Source: Cryptomeria japonica
Taxonomy: Eukaryota > Streptophyta > Pinopsida > Cupressales > Cupressaceae
Reading direction: 5' to 3'
DNA length: 64,000 nt
NCBI RefSeq assembly: GCF_030272615.1
Contig: NC_081415.1
Coordinates: forward strand, 599,171,335 to 599,235,334
Position 1 is the first letter of the stretch; the number at the start of each line of letters is the position of its first letter. Position numbers and translations under genes: made by a program. Shown here in pieces: positions 11,141-25,423 of this stretch. Under the pieces are notes generated by a model. That model made no database searches and was not told the DNA's origin. It saw only the letters and a list, made by a program, of their open reading frames with translations.

Positions 11141-13656
11141 TGGGGTTCTCACTAAGACTTAAAAACACTAAAGACTTCCCAATTCTCTTGATTAAGAAAG
11201 TGTTTTTGTTTTTTTATTTTTCAACTAATTGAAATATTTTGTTTAAGTTTTCTTAATAATTGATTTTATAAGTAAACAACCATTATTTAATTAAAAAGTG
11301 TGTGTGTGTGTGTATGTATATATATAAAATAATAATGTAATTAAAAATTATATATATGTATGAAATAAATATAATAATAAATATTTAAAATTGAATAGTT
11401 AAAAAAATTCATGAAATGATATTTTTAATATCATAAATAAATGAATAACAATTCATTAAATTTGTATACCTCTAATCTTGAGTTAATTAAAGTTATTCAA
11501 GTCAAAATTAATTGAATCAGGAAACAACAAGATGCATTGCATCAAATTCCTGTCAATAGTGTGATTGTTTGAGTTAGTCTAAAGATTTAATTAGTGCCAC
11601 TAAGAAAAAATCTAATGTACAACTAAATTAGCTATGATAATCAAGATTGAAAAAGTTATCCTAGAAAATATTCAATAATAAGATAATTATTGTATATAAA
11701 GTACTATAAAATTCCATGTCAATCATTATGAACATTTACAGTACAAAATATTATAATAGTGTTCTCAGAGTTGTAAGATTATTACAGTGGATGCAACCAA
11801 TTTTGCATATGAGTGCCCCATATGTAAGTCAGTATAGAGACAGGTGAACTAAATGAGAAAGTTGGTTGAACATTAAGGGTATGTTTCTTGTACATAAAAG
11901 AATGTATACAACTGGTCAAGTCAAATCACCTATGTTTAATACTGGTCAAGTCAAATCACCTATGTTTAAGTTCAAACATATGAATAACTACACAAATTTC
12001 ATCTAATTAAATGAACCAATTGTGATATGGAATCTAAAAAGAACTTACCTACATTTTAAGTAAATGATTCTCACACATCATAATCGTAACTTCTAATATA
12101 GAGTAGAATAGCTTGCAAATATCTTATTAATGCATTGTTTCCTGAATTTCTAGTGGAATTTGTATTTCAAGTTTTTTATTTTATAAATTAGTAAAGTAAT
12201 TGCTATAATATAATATACTTTTATAATAATATAATATAAGTTAATATAATATACTAATTCTATTTATAAAATAATTAAATAAATTTTATTATATAAGTCT
12301 AATAATTGTCATATTTAATAATAATATTTAACAATAAAATATTAATATTTTGTAATAGAAATTATTAATAATAAAATATAATGATAATGATAAAATAGAA
12401 AAAATGTAATATAAAATTGTGTCGACTTGAATTTCATCCTCGGAATGCTACTTGCAACAAGTTAGTTTCACAAAATACAAATGGAAATGCTATAGGAAAT
12501 CCAAACTCAACCAATGAAACTACATGAAATACGTATTAAAATAAAACATTATTTTTACCTTCATGGTTTATGTCTCATTGTGTCCTAACTCCACTGTTCC
12601 TGGTTGCAGACAATGCATTGATAGCTTCCAAGATGGCATATGAAGAATGGACTGATAACTGGTAGTTAACAAATGCTATGATATGAAATACTACATGATT
12701 ATGCTAAAATGATTATGCTATATGATTATTGCTATTTTGCTTCAAGATTAAAACTCATGGATACAAATGATTAGCTCGCAAATTCACTTGAAAACTAACT
12801 TTAAGATTCTTGAAGATTAATTCTCTCTCAATTGAAGCTTTTGATTTTGTAGACTTTGAGAGGATGAGATGATGTGGCTTAGATCAACGGTCATGATCAG
12901 ATCTGCAGATTTGGATGGATACAAGCAAAGGCAAAGGTTGAGAGAAAGGGGGAAGGATAAGACAAGTGTCACTCATCTCACCTTGATTGGGTTGCTGACT
13001 GAGGGAATCTAGGGATGCCTGAAGAAGATTTAGGCATGATAGGACAAGTGGACTCAAGCCCTTCCTAAGATATAGGGGTGTTGGAGAGAATATAGAAGAT
13101 GGTTATGAAATATGTGTACGCACACAATATTCATTAAGTTTGGAAGTTGAAGATAAATGATGATTAATATTTAAGAAATATTAATTTCCTTAGCCACATG
13201 TTGGATGAGTTGGCAAAGGGAAGATGAAGTGGAGATGGAAGGTGAGTTGGAAAATAGATTAAATAATTTAAGAAATCATTTAATATTTGAGACTATAGGA
13301 TAGGAGAATAACTATTAAATATTAGATATTTAATTATTTGGAGGAGATAACTAAATATTGGATATTTAATTAACTTGGTTAGAGGAATAATTAAATATTA
13401 GATATTTAATTAATTAGAAGAATATGATAGATGAATTAATTATTTAATAGAAGAATAATTATTAAATAAATATTAAATATTTATTTAATCGCTCATAGCC
13501 ATTTTTATGTGTATACAAGAATAATATAGAATAATTATTCTATGGAAGACATAATTATGTTACATTGCAAATAAAATGAAGATTATAAAAACAAAAATAA
13601 TGTAACAATAGTTTTAATATCACTTCAATCATATTTATATTTAATAGAATATATAA
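10441..13656. other. AT-rich intergenic DNA with decayed repeats
   Basis: No gene is supported. A microsatellite lies at 11,037-11,139 and a short GT run near 11,298. Between about 12,800 and 13,500 a purine-rich part passes into repeated TAAATATTAGATATTTAATT blocks. This composition resembles 34,430-35,575, so both may be decayed LTRs of one family. A TTAGGAAAACCCCTAT word near 10,552 recurs inverted near 21,757. Confidence 0.4.
11037..11139. repeat. CATA / CATATA microsatellite
   Basis: A run of CATA units changes into an uninterrupted run of CATATA units. It is a simple-sequence repeat with no other content. Confidence 0.95.
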
Positions 13657-14182
13657 TAAGGTCAAAATATATGACATACACAATAGTGGTAATGTCATTC
13701 AAAAATTTAATATCCAGTAACATTTGATTCAATACATTAAATGCATAAGGATACACAATGTTTGTTTGTTTTATTATAATTGAATTTGTGTTTAGAAGTT
13801 GAACCAATAGAAAGAATAATTATATTTTCAAAATCATTTAAAATAAAAAACTAAACATACTATAGATTTTTGTTAAAAAAATTTAATTCCACATATGATT
13901 GGTTAAACTAATAAAAAAATAGAATGCAACAAATGTCTTATTCATGCCAAAATAGCGTATACACTAAGATCAAAATGTATGACATACACAATAGTGATAA
14001 TGTCATTCAAGAATTTATTATTGTTGACATTTGATACATTGATTGTTTTCAATTTGATCCAATAGAAAGAATCAATAATGACATTTTTAAAATAATTTAA
14101 AATTAAAAAAAAAAATATAAAATATAAATTTTTGTTAAAAAATTTAATTCCACACAACGATTGAACTAATAGAAAAAACAGA
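13657..14182. repeat. Two diverged copies of a ~260-bp AT-rich repeat
   Basis: TAAG(G/A)TCAAAAT(A/G)TATGACATA begins copies at 13,657 and 13,965. Both continue through ATGTCATTCAA, CCAATAGAAAGAAT and TTTAATTCCACA blocks. The second copy is shortened internally. Open frames here are artefacts of the repeat. Confidence 0.75.
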
Positions 14183-14399
14183 TATTCTTATATACTAATA
14201 ATGATTAAGTTCAGAACTGAAACTTAATCCTTAAATACCTTGAGAACATCCTTAAATATCTTGAAAACAAATTACAAATTATTTTTCATTGGGGGAGTTT
14301 TCCTTATTGGACGAGAATAACGAAGCAGAGAGTAGAACTATATTAACAGACAAACATATACGACATTGAGGCCAAGCATATTACTATCTAGAAATAGTC

Positions 14400-15836
14400 C
14401 TATTCTTCACCATGAGGAGACTCCTCTGCAACTAAATTGTCTTCTGCACTTTCATTCTCTACCAAAATCTCATTTTTTACGGCAGCCTTTTCCACAGCCT
14501 GGCGCAGAGCCTCAATCAGCTTTTCAAGAGCGGCGGTGGGATTGTTACTCACCCTCATCAATTCCTCACTCACATCTGCCGGCGAAATCTCCACTTCCTT
14601 CATCAAAACCTCAATTTCTTCAAACAGAGGATGATCTTCAACCCCAAGATAATTTCTAGCAAGAATTTTAAACGCAGGAAAACTGCAGAAAGACAAATGG
14701 ATATGCTTATCCATGCGCCCCGATCGAAGAAGCGCAGGGTCCAGCCTATCGACATGATTCGTCGTGAAAATAATAACCCTCTCGCTGCCGCAGCACGACC
14801 ACAGACCGTCTGTAAAATTCAAAACCCCTGACAAAGTCACCTTGCTATTGTCGCTGCTGCTCTGATCTGTCCCCGGGATTTGCATTTCTCTGCTCTCTTT
14901 CTTCGCCTTCTTTCTCCGGCCGGACAAATCCAGCGAGCAATCGATGTCCTCAATCACAATAACAGACTTATTCGTGGTCCCAATCAAAAGAGTCCTGAGC
15001 TCAGTGTTGCTCTTAACCTCGGTTAACTCCAGATCATAAATGTCATACTCCAGAAAATTCGAAATAGCAGCGATCATACTCGATTTTCCGGTGCCGGGAG
15101 GGCCGTAGAGCAAATACCCCCGTTTCCACGCACGGCCGACGTCCTTATAATACTTTTCCCTCTGAGAAAAGTTAGTGAGATCCTGGATTATGTCATCTTT
15201 TAGCTCGGGATCAAGAGCCAGGGTTTCGAACGTCGCAGGGTGCTCGAAAACCACCGCATTCCAACCGGGGTTTCTGGCCGAAGGGTGAGATTGCGAGTTA
15301 GCACATATATTGGTGTAAATCTTCCGTTGCCGCTTTTTCAGCTGCATGATTTTGGCCTCTGCAATTACATGCGGCAGATAGGATTCAAATATTGTAGCTT
15401 TGTCCTTCTTGTGGAATGTGAGCTCCAAGTAGCACTTGTCATGGAAGACGTTCAACAAGGAAGGCGGCTTTACCTCTGTGCGCAAAGTCCACCAGACTTT
15501 GACTCCGTGAAACTCGTCCATGATTTGTTGGCTGGTGTCCATGGCGAAGGTAAAGGCCTTGTCTTTTTTGGCCTTGCTGACCTTCAATCTGGTGGCCGTG
15601 GAAATGGATCGTGTGCTCAGATAAATCTGCACCGATTCGTAAAGATCGCTGACTTTGAACCCTGAGATCTCCTCAATCACCAGAGTGATGTAGGGAGACA
15701 GAAATCGTGAAAGCCTGCGCCGTTGCTCTCTGAAATATTCATAGAGCTCGGGAGGGAGGTACTGCCCGACGATTGTTCCCACGAAAACTGTGGTTGCCGC
15801 GACCTTCCCGAGATTCGACCACTTGTCCATCTCCAT
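14400..15836 (-). CDS. Intact AAA-ATPase of the plant BCS1/AATP1 type
   Basis: This intronless 478-residue protein is full length for the plant BCS1-like AAA-ATPases, a group including stress- and pathogen-induced proteins of mitochondria and endoplasmic reticulum. A hydrophobic segment near residues 11-27 may be a membrane anchor or targeting signal. Residues about 30-130 match the AAA-associated N-terminal domain that precedes the ATPase in this group. The AAA core has Walker A GPPGTGKS (245-252), Walker B VIVIEDID (292-299), sensor 1 IIFTTN (355-360) and the LLRSGR arginine-finger region (369-374). The C-terminus is acidic and variable. I chose the ATG at 15,836; another lies two codons in. 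ATP hydrolysis is well supported; substrate and exact compartment are not visible. It has two close relatives in the window (29.5 and 61.4 kb), both broken, so this is the only plausible working copy here. Confidence 0.95.
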   Translation of the reverse strand: MEMDKWSNLGKVAATTVFVGTIVGQYLPPELYEYFREQRRRLSRFLSPYITLVIEEISGFKVSDLYESVQIYLSTRSISTATRLKVSKAKKDKAFTFAMDTSQQIMDEFHGVKVWWTLRTEVKPPSLLNVFHDKCYLELTFHKKDKATIFESYLPHVIAEAKIMQLKKRQRKIYTNICANSQSHPSARNPGWNAVVFEHPATFETLALDPELKDDIIQDLTNFSQREKYYKDVGRAWKRGYLLYGPPGTGKSSMIAAISNFLEYDIYDLELTEVKSNTELRTLLIGTTNKSVIVIEDIDCSLDLSGRRKKAKKESREMQIPGTDQSSSDNSKVTLSGVLNFTDGLWSCCGSERVIIFTTNHVDRLDPALLRSGRMDKHIHLSFCSFPAFKILARNYLGVEDHPLFEEIEVLMKEVEISPADVSEELMRVSNNPTAALEKLIEALRQAVEKAAVKNEILVENESAEDNLVAEESPHGEE

Positions 15837-15873
15837 TGCTATTGTGTGAGAGCAGGCTTCACAGCAGACGGAG

Positions 15874-15881
15874 ATTTATAG
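15874..15881 (-). promoter_or_regulatory. Possible TATA box of the intact AAA-ATPase
   Basis: CTATAAAT on the minus strand lies about 40 bp upstream of the ATG. If used, it implies a very short 5'UTR of roughly 10-15 nt. Position and sequence are reasonable, but nothing else supports it. Confidence 0.4.
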
Positions 15882-15989
15882 TCGTAATTCCACTACACCT
15901 CTTTCTATCTGGTAAGAAGCAGGAAATTGCCGAGCATCTGATTTTCCAAGTCAAGTCGAAAGAAACACGGACTCAATGCAGGTGAATGC

Positions 15990-17764
15990 GTGAATGACCC
16001 GTCGTAATGTACTATTTGGTTATTTGACCATTGAAATGTTTGATAGTACATGTGACTCTAGCTAATAATTTATTAATTTCTCACCTGTTTTGTAATTTCT
16101 CAGCAGCTTTGTATCTTTGTTTCTTATTTTAGTATAAAACAAATCATTAAAATTCAAAAATATATGACTTTGAATTTCAATTTAATGTACATGAATAAAC
16201 AATTTTATAATAAACTACTAATCTATTAGTCTTATATTAAAGGGAAAATAGTTTTCTACAAGTTAATGTAGGCTAGTTAAATAAATGTAAACAAATTAAG
16301 TATAACTATTTAGATTAAAAAATTAACAACTGAAAATAGATAAGTGAAATTATTATTTGTCAATTTTTATAAAATAATAATATACGTATTAATTAAAAAA
16401 TATATTTAAAATGATAATTTTCATATATATTAAAACAAATAGTTTAAAATAATAGTGTACATTTAATTATGAGAATTATGATGAAGTAATCTTGATAACA
16501 TAGAATTCAATAATCTATATGAGAAATGAATGTTATTGATATACTCATTGTTTGCAAATTATGATAGACACAAATTTATGTGAAGATCAAATCGATGTTA
16601 TGCAAGATCAAACTCACACTTCGTGAAAATGTCTTCATGCATAGTCCTACTTTATAACCCACAATTTTGATCCTATAAATTCAGTAGTTTCTGATCTAGT
16701 TCACTTGAATTGTTGCTCTTTGTTGATGCATAAGGATTGCAAGTATTTAAAAAAGGTTGTGGAAAATTAGAAAGGTTCAATTTCTCTTTAATCGATATGC
16801 TTGAATGATAGACTTTCCATTCTAGGATAAGTGTTGGTAGATAATAAGCAAACATACAAATAATCTAAATGTGAATTCTCATATAATTCATGTTCTTATA
16901 GTGCTCCAAGTATAAATGTTCCTTGAAATGCTTGTAATGTCAATAATTCTTGGCATTTTTATCAGACAGAGACAAATGAGTTACCATTTATCAGAGAGCA
17001 TGAGTTTGCAACATGCATAGTAATATTGGCCAATGTTGCATCTAATGAAGAAAGAGGCCGATAATAGTATGTATGATTACAATTATCAGAGAAGAAGCTG
17101 ATATTGTAGACATGTAGAGTGAAGCAATAAAAATTAAAAAAATATTTAAAAAATTAGGAAAAGAATCAGTTGCTAACGAGTCGACAATGACGTTTCCCTA
17201 GCCTAGCTATCCCACATTGTTCATCACTATATCTTTCTCCTCATTGTCGTGCACCAGACGCATTACATCTGCAACCGGTAAAATAATATAGTAGAAAACA
17301 AATTGTCAAATAAATGCACGAGTTGGTTAAAATCCAAGTTAATACTTGCCTCACTGTATCCATCGCCAGAGAAATTGACTTGAATGACAATGCATATCAT
17401 ATATATTTTTGAGCCACAAGATTTGAAGAATCGACAAAATTGATGTGCATATTAAATATGGGGCTGTCGTGCACAGATGCACCTATTTTGGCTCCAAAAG
17501 GGACCTGTCATACCAACGACATGCATCGACATACATGTCTGAGACATGCATACCATGCTAATTTGCTGTAGTGGCCGGACCCAAAGTATGTGATGTGGAG
17601 TTGTCGTGGACTCATCGGTTTCAATCGTCGAGCCCCACGCGAAATTACGTTGACATGCTGGAGGACGGTCGTGGCTCGCTTAGTGGTTAGCGGCGGTATT
17701 TTGTGCATAGCATGCACATTACAAGCCAGAAAAAAAACAATCGCCGACGATTGAAGAAACCATG
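15990..17764. other. Intergenic DNA, no feature recognised
   Basis: 16,000-17,450 is AT-rich with no coding signal. 17,460-17,750 is richer in GC and contains CATGCA-type words, but I cannot assign it to any element. Confidence 0.4.
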
Positions 17765-17920
17765 TTCAGACGACATACCGGCAGGAAAAAGAGGGCACGA
17801 GTTTCAAAAAAAAGCCATAAATTAAAAAAAACCTCCTACAATTTAAGAAATCGCATTCGGATGACATACCGGCAGGAAAAAGAGGGCACCGCTTTCAAAA
17901 ATGAAATGGTCGTTTCGCGG
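17765..17920. repeat. Two-copy 91-bp repeat leading into the satellite
   Basis: GACATACCGGCAGGAAAAAG occurs at about 17,772 and 17,863, each followed by AGGGCAC. It abuts the 84-bp array and may be a degenerate or older part of it. Confidence 0.7.
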
Positions 17921-19150
17921 GGCAAAAGGAAATGGCGGCCACACATTCCATGAATCAACGAAAGTGACTAACATGCCATGTTAGTCGAATTTGCCATTTC
18001 GTGGGGCAAAAGGAAATGGCGGCCACACAGTCCGTGAATCAGCGAAATCGACTAACATGCTATGTTAGTTGAATTTGTTGTTTCACAGGGCAAAAGGAAA
18101 TGGTGGCCACATAGTCCGTGAATCAGTGAAAGCGACTAACACGCCATGTTAGTCGAATTCGCCATTTCGCAGGGCAAAAGGAAATGGCAGCCACGAAGTC
18201 CGTGAATCAGCGAAAGCAACTAACACACCATGTTAGTCAAATTCATCATTTCACGGTCCAAAAGGAAATGGTGGCCATGCAGCCCGCGAATCAGCGAAAA
18301 TGACTAACACGCTATGTTAGTCGAATTCGCTATTTCGTAGGCCAAAAGGAAATGGCAGCCACACAGCCTACGAATCAGAGAAAGCAACTAACACGCTATG
18401 TTAGTCGAATTCGCTATTTTGCGGGGCAAAAGGAAATGGCGGCCACACAGTCCGCGAATCAACGAAAGTGACTAACATGCTATGTTAGTCAAATTCGCTG
18501 ATTTGTGAGGCAAAAGGAAATGGCAGCCATGCAGCCTGTGAATCAGCGAAACCGACTAACATGCCATGTTAGTCGAATTCGTCATTTCGTGGTCCAAAAG
18601 GAAATGGAGGCCACGCAGTCCGTGAATCAGCGAAAGCGACTAACACGCTATGTTAGTCAAATTCCCTGTTTCGTGGGGCAAAAGGAAATGGCGGCCACAT
18701 AGTCCGTGAATCAGCGAAAGCGACTAACATGCCATCTTAGTCGAATTCATTGTTTCACGGGGCAAAAGGAAATGGCGGCCACGCAATCCGCGAATCAGCG
18801 AAAGCGACTAACATGCCATGTTAGTCGAATTCATCATTTCGTGGTCCAAACGGAAATGGTGGCCACACAGTCTACAAATCGGCGAAAGCGACTAACATGC
18901 CATGTTAGTTGAATTCACCGTTTCGCGAGGCAAAAGGAAATGGTGACCACGCAGTTCGTGAATCAGCAAAAGCGACTAACATGCCATGTTAGTCGAATTC
19001 GTCATTTCGAGGTCCAAAAGGAAATGGCGGCCACACAGTCCGCAAATCAACGAAAGTGACTAACACGCCATGTTAGTTGAATTTGTCGTTTCATAGGGCA
19101 AAAGGAAATGGTGGCCACGTAGTCTGCGAATCAACGAAAATGACTAACAC
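17915..19150. repeat. 84-bp satellite array, about 14-15 units
   Basis: The word GGCAAAAGGAAATGG recurs at 17,921, 18,005, 18,089 and 18,173, exactly 84 bp apart, and the pattern runs to about 19,150. Each unit contains GACTAACAT and its reverse complement ATGTTAGTC separated by three bases, giving a short hairpin. It also carries a GAATTC-like site in many copies and a GGCGGCCAC block. Because 84 is a multiple of three, long open frames run through the array; these are repeat artefacts. Confidence 0.95.
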
Positions 19151-19189
19151 AATGTTCCATCAATCTTGTATTCTATACCCTATACCTAG

Positions 19190-19405
19190 ATGGGAGAGAG
19201 AGGGGAGACATACATATAGGGGCATAGAGAGAGGTTCCTAAACAATCCTCTCTCTGTCTCTGTCTCTGTCTCTGTCTCTCTCCCATTCTTTCTCTCTTAA
19301 GTCTCTCTCCCTCTCTCCCTCTATCTCTCTATCTCACTCTCCTCTGTCAAGTGTATCTCTTTCCCACTCTCTCCCACCTCCCCCCCTCCCTTTCTCTTTT
19401 TCACT

Positions 19406-19461
<56 letters not shown>

Positions 19462-19540
19462 ATTCTTTATCTCTGAAGTCTCTCTCTCTCATCCTCTCTC
19501 TATCTCACTCTTGCCTTCTCTCAGGTGTATCTCTCACCAT
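19190..19540. repeat. CT-rich low-complexity tract
   Basis: The top strand is mainly CTCTCT, CTCCCT and TGTCTC repeats, with a pure CT run near 19,411-19,459. It separates the 84-bp satellite from the next array. Confidence 0.9.
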
Positions 19541-20505
19541 ATGACTCCTTAGGACACCATATGACCTGTAATGACACATAATATGTCATATGGAGTCCTA
19601 AGGGTCATAGGACACCATATGACCCCTTAGCACACCATACGACCCATAATGACACCAAATGGTGTCCTAAGGGGTCATAGAACACTATATGACCTCTTAG
19701 GATACCATACGACCCATAACGACACCAAATGGTGTGCTAAGGGATCATAGAACACCATATGATCTCTTAGGACACCATACAACTCATAAAGACACCATAT
19801 GGAGTCCTAAGGGGTCATAGGAAACCATAGGACCCTAGTGACACATAAGCGGTCATATGGTGTCCAAAGGGGTCACAAGACACCATATGAACCCTTAAGA
19901 CACCATACGAACCATAACGACACCATATGGTGTCCTAAGGGGTCATATGGTCTCCTAAGAGGTCATAGAACACCATATGACCCCTTAGGACACCATATGA
20001 CCCATAAGGACACCATATAATGACACAAAATGGTGTCCTAAGGGGTCATAGAACACCATATGACCTCTTAGGACACCTTACGACCCATAACAACACCATA
20101 TGGAGTCCTAAGGGGTCATATGATGTGCTAAGGGTTCATAGGACACCATATGACCCTTTAGGACACCATACGACCCCTAACAACACCACATGGTGTCCTA
20201 AGGGGTCATATGGTATCCTAAGGGGCCATAGGACCCCGCATGACCCCTTAGGACACCATATGACACATAACAACACTATTTGGTGTCCTAAGGGGTCATA
20301 AGACACCATCTAACCCCTTAGGACACAATATGACCCCTAACAATACCTAAGTGGTTATATGGTGTACTAAGGGATCATAGAACACCATATGACCCCTTAG
20401 GACACAATACAAGCAATAACGACACCATATAGTGTCCTAAGGAGTCATATGGTGTCTTGAGGGGTCGTAGAACACCATATGACCCCTTAGGATACCATAT
20501 GGTCT
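19540..20505. repeat. ~70-bp tandem array built from inverted words
   Basis: GTCCTAAG(G)GGTCAT recurs about every 69-70 bp at first (19,595, 19,664, 19,734, 19,804) and then less regularly. The array mixes a word and its reverse complement: ACCATATGACCCCTTAGGAC and GTCCTAAGGGGTCATATGGT. The best hairpin has perfect 28-bp arms at 19,924-19,951 and 19,972-19,999 with a 20-nt loop. Open frames rich in His, Pro and Tyr in this region are artefacts. Confidence 0.95.
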
Positions 20506-21004
20506 CTATCTCTTTCCCTCTAACTCTTTTTACCTCTCTCCCTCCCAAACCCCTTCTCCCTCTCACCCTCTATCTCTATCTCTCTCACTCCCCCTCCCTT
20601 AGATGTCTCTCTCTTTCTCTCATTATGTTGATCGATTAGATTGTGAGATCTAAATTTTATAATTATTTTGATATAAGGCATTAGTTTTGTGGTAACAAAG
20701 TTTGACTTGGGTCCTCATTATCCTCCTCTTGTTTTTGTTTTCTTTCTTAGCTAATCCCTAAGTTACTATCATTAGAATTATTGATTTGAGTGTTTAATTA
20801 AACTTTTTATGTTATGTTACTATCATTCTATAGTGTTGTAAATTGTAATCCTTTACAAGATTCACACTCTATTTGGGTTCCTACTTTAGTATGCCTTCTC
20901 TTGGATCATTTTAAGCATATTTGGGCCATATCCTTGTTACAAGTATGGTTGCCGTTATAAGGTACAAGATTGATGGTACATAGTTTAGGGAACATAGGGT
21001 TGAG
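20506..21004. other. CT-rich edge then unassigned DNA
   Basis: 20,506-20,625 is CT-rich low complexity. 20,640-21,004 is ordinary AT-rich sequence with no gene or repeat that I recognise. Confidence 0.5.
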
Positions 21005-21440
<436 letters not shown>

Positions 21441-21477
21441 AGATATCTTTGTAAGGGGCAACACATGTGTTAGAATA

Positions 21478-21655
21478 GATGAAATAGAGAGAGTATGGGA
21501 GAGTAGGGGAGGAAGATATATATGAGGGTAAGGAATGGGGAGATAGAGATGGAGGGAGAGACATAGGGAGGGGAGAGAGAGGTGACAGAGAAGAGAGAGA
21601 GAGGTGATAGAGAAGAAAGAGAGAGGAAGATGGAGAGATAGAGAGAAGTATCAAT
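21478..21655. repeat. GA-rich purine tract
   Basis: The top strand is GAGAGA-rich here, the reverse of the CT tracts on both sides. It could pair with those tracts as an inverted low-complexity repeat. Confidence 0.85.
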
Positions 21656-21719
21656 ACCATCGTGCTATCCTCAATCGCGTTAGTCAGAATCTTTGTTTGT
21701 AGCTTCTGGATTTGTTGCT

Positions 21720-22439
21720 TGCACACAAAAAGAGGGGAAATGGTGTTGTTGATAGGGGTTTTCCTAAGTCAATCCCCAAGTTTAAATTAACCTTTAAATT
21801 GAATTAAAATTATAAATGGAAATACTGAATTAAATGTGGAATGATATACCTCAAATCTCTTGCAATTGATCATGGTTGATGATGCAATAACATAACAAAA
21901 CATAAGAGACTCAATCATAAATACATGCTTGCATAAAGATTGATGTAGTTTGCTGCTCCATGATGCTTGAAAATATTGGAAGGATATGGTGGTATCAAAT
22001 GCTTCCTTGAATGATTGAAGATGCTTGATGTTGCTTGTAGATGGATGTGGAATGGATGAGTATGGATGATGTGATGTGAAAATTAATTGAAAGGATGCTC
22101 CAATGGTTAAATTGAGACACCAAGATCCAAAATCACCAAGAAGGGGAAGTGCACTGACATATTTAAATATGTCTTTTTTAAGGAAGGCAAGGATGCCCTG
22201 GGCACCCCTATACAAACAAGGGTGCCTTGAGTGCACCTATTCATCAAAACTAAATAAATGTGAAATGAAGAGAAAACAACTCAATGTTAGGGTTTAGATT
22301 ATCGTGCAAAAAGATGACATTAGTTTTGAGATAAAAATGCCTGAAATGGACTCGGGTGAGAGCTAAGATGGGACACATGAAAGTAGGGGAACATACAGTT
22401 GTGTAAATTGTGCAAGGTTTCAAATTACAACACTTCACT

Positions 22440-22440
<1 letters not shown>
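21720..22440. other. Unassigned AT-rich stretch, possible decayed retroelement piece
   Basis: No gene is supported. GATAGGGGTTTTCCTAAG at 21,755 is the reverse complement of sequence near 10,550, hinting at a shared dispersed repeat. GATGCCC and GGTGCC words in inverse order near 22,190-22,240 form a weak hairpin. Confidence 0.35.
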
Positions 22441-24050
<1,610 letters not shown>

Positions 24051-24868
24051 TAACACGAGCTAGTGGTTAATGGAATTTGATTATCTTCTTTCTTTTGAGG
24101 TTTCATTTCATTTGTGTTTCAATCTTTGTAGGTGAATTCATTGTTCATTTAAAGCTATCACTTCTCCACTGATGGTTTTTCATAGATGGTTCAATTGCTA
24201 AGAGGAAACTATGATATTAAAGAACCTAGGAATGACTTCTACTTAGAAATAAAACCTTATGAATCTTTGTGAATTTAATGACCTACAATTATCTCATTAG
24301 AGCATGTGGATTCATTTTCATTTTCCCATTAAACATAAACATAAATTAGTTTATAACATAAAATATTTATAAAATTAAAATAATATTTAACCATTCTTAG
24401 TGAGCCTTAAGTGCATGCTCTACAAAATTTATCTGATATGGAATTCTTTAAAAATATCTAATTGAGGAGATGGAAGAAAATTTCGCCATTAAAATATATT
24501 GATCAACAACAATTTTTTTACGATTTGATCAATTGTAGCTATTTTTTATTATATTATTTCAGCACACAATAGATTTTCATCAAGTGACATACTAAATATT
24601 GCATCTGAAAATAAAATTTGATACTTTTATTTATTTTTACATTTGCTTTAGCTTTGTCTTAAATATATCATTTTGGTACTTAATTTCTTCTATATATTTG
24701 TGTATAAGTAGCCACAATGTTAAATAATGATCAAATAACCAATGGCCTCATTTAACAAATATCAATAGAATTGTTTTAAAATGAAATAAACACAACAAAA
24801 TATAGAGGACACAAATTTCTCACTGGAATACTCTTGCACGACTGATGGTATTACACAAAGCTTTAAAC
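24051..24868. other. AT-rich intergenic DNA, nothing recognised
   Basis: I see no gene, repeat array or regulatory element here. Confidence 0.5.
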
Positions 24869-25215
24869 TTTTTTTTGGAAGTGCTCTCTTTGATTGGTGC
24901 TTTTCTTTCCTTCAATGTGTGCCACTTGTATAGCAAGAAATGAACTATTTTCTTATGGATTATTATACGTTACAACTCGATATTTCTTAAAAAAAAACAT
25001 TATAAGTTTTGCCTTTTGAACAGACTGAAAGGAAACGGTTCTGAAAAAAACATTTCACACAGCCATCATTAATCTTTTGTAATTCACCTAACATAGCGGG
25101 TAGTTCGCCTTATATCTGTAGAATCCACAAGAAAACAGTTCATTTCTTGCCATACAAGTGGCACACACTGAAGGAAAGAAAAGCACCGATCAAAGAGAGC
25201 ACTTCCAAAAAAAAA
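24869..25215. repeat. Inverted repeat with ~92-bp arms and 160-bp spacer
   Basis: Arms at 24,869-24,961 and 25,121-25,215 are reverse complements with about five mismatches. Both contain GGAAAGAAAAGCACC and the GTGGCACACA block (as reverse complements in the left arm). All five differences are transitions. A transcript would fold into a long hairpin. It may be a foldback element or an inverted duplication; no coding content is seen. Confidence 0.85.
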
Positions 25216-25423
25216 TCCACATGTCCCAATCTGAACTAAGAGATCAAACACTTGTTCAAACGTTTTCCCAAACGATTTGACTGAAAAATCTAGTGACCCA
25301 TGTAACAAATAATCAATGGCTTTGAAAGTAATCGAAATAATAGGAAACCCTTTTCATGATTCCGAAAACTACAATTTGGATGGCATCATGGAGCTACAAT
25401 ATTTCACACTGTTGAATATTATA

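Noticed and set aside
12610-12665. Possible exon after a TTGCAG acceptor, ending in TAG
   Set aside because: A short open stretch (about 18 codons, ending WTDNW) follows a good acceptor-like site. There is no other exon, no homology that I recognise and no donor partner.
18505-18912. Open frames running through the 84-bp repeats
   Set aside because: The unit length is a multiple of three, so any frame free of stops stays open. The peptide simply repeats with the satellite.
17915-19150. Regular array resembling a CRISPR
   Set aside because: The whole 84-bp unit is repeated, with no unique spacers, and the context is a plant nuclear genome. It is a satellite.
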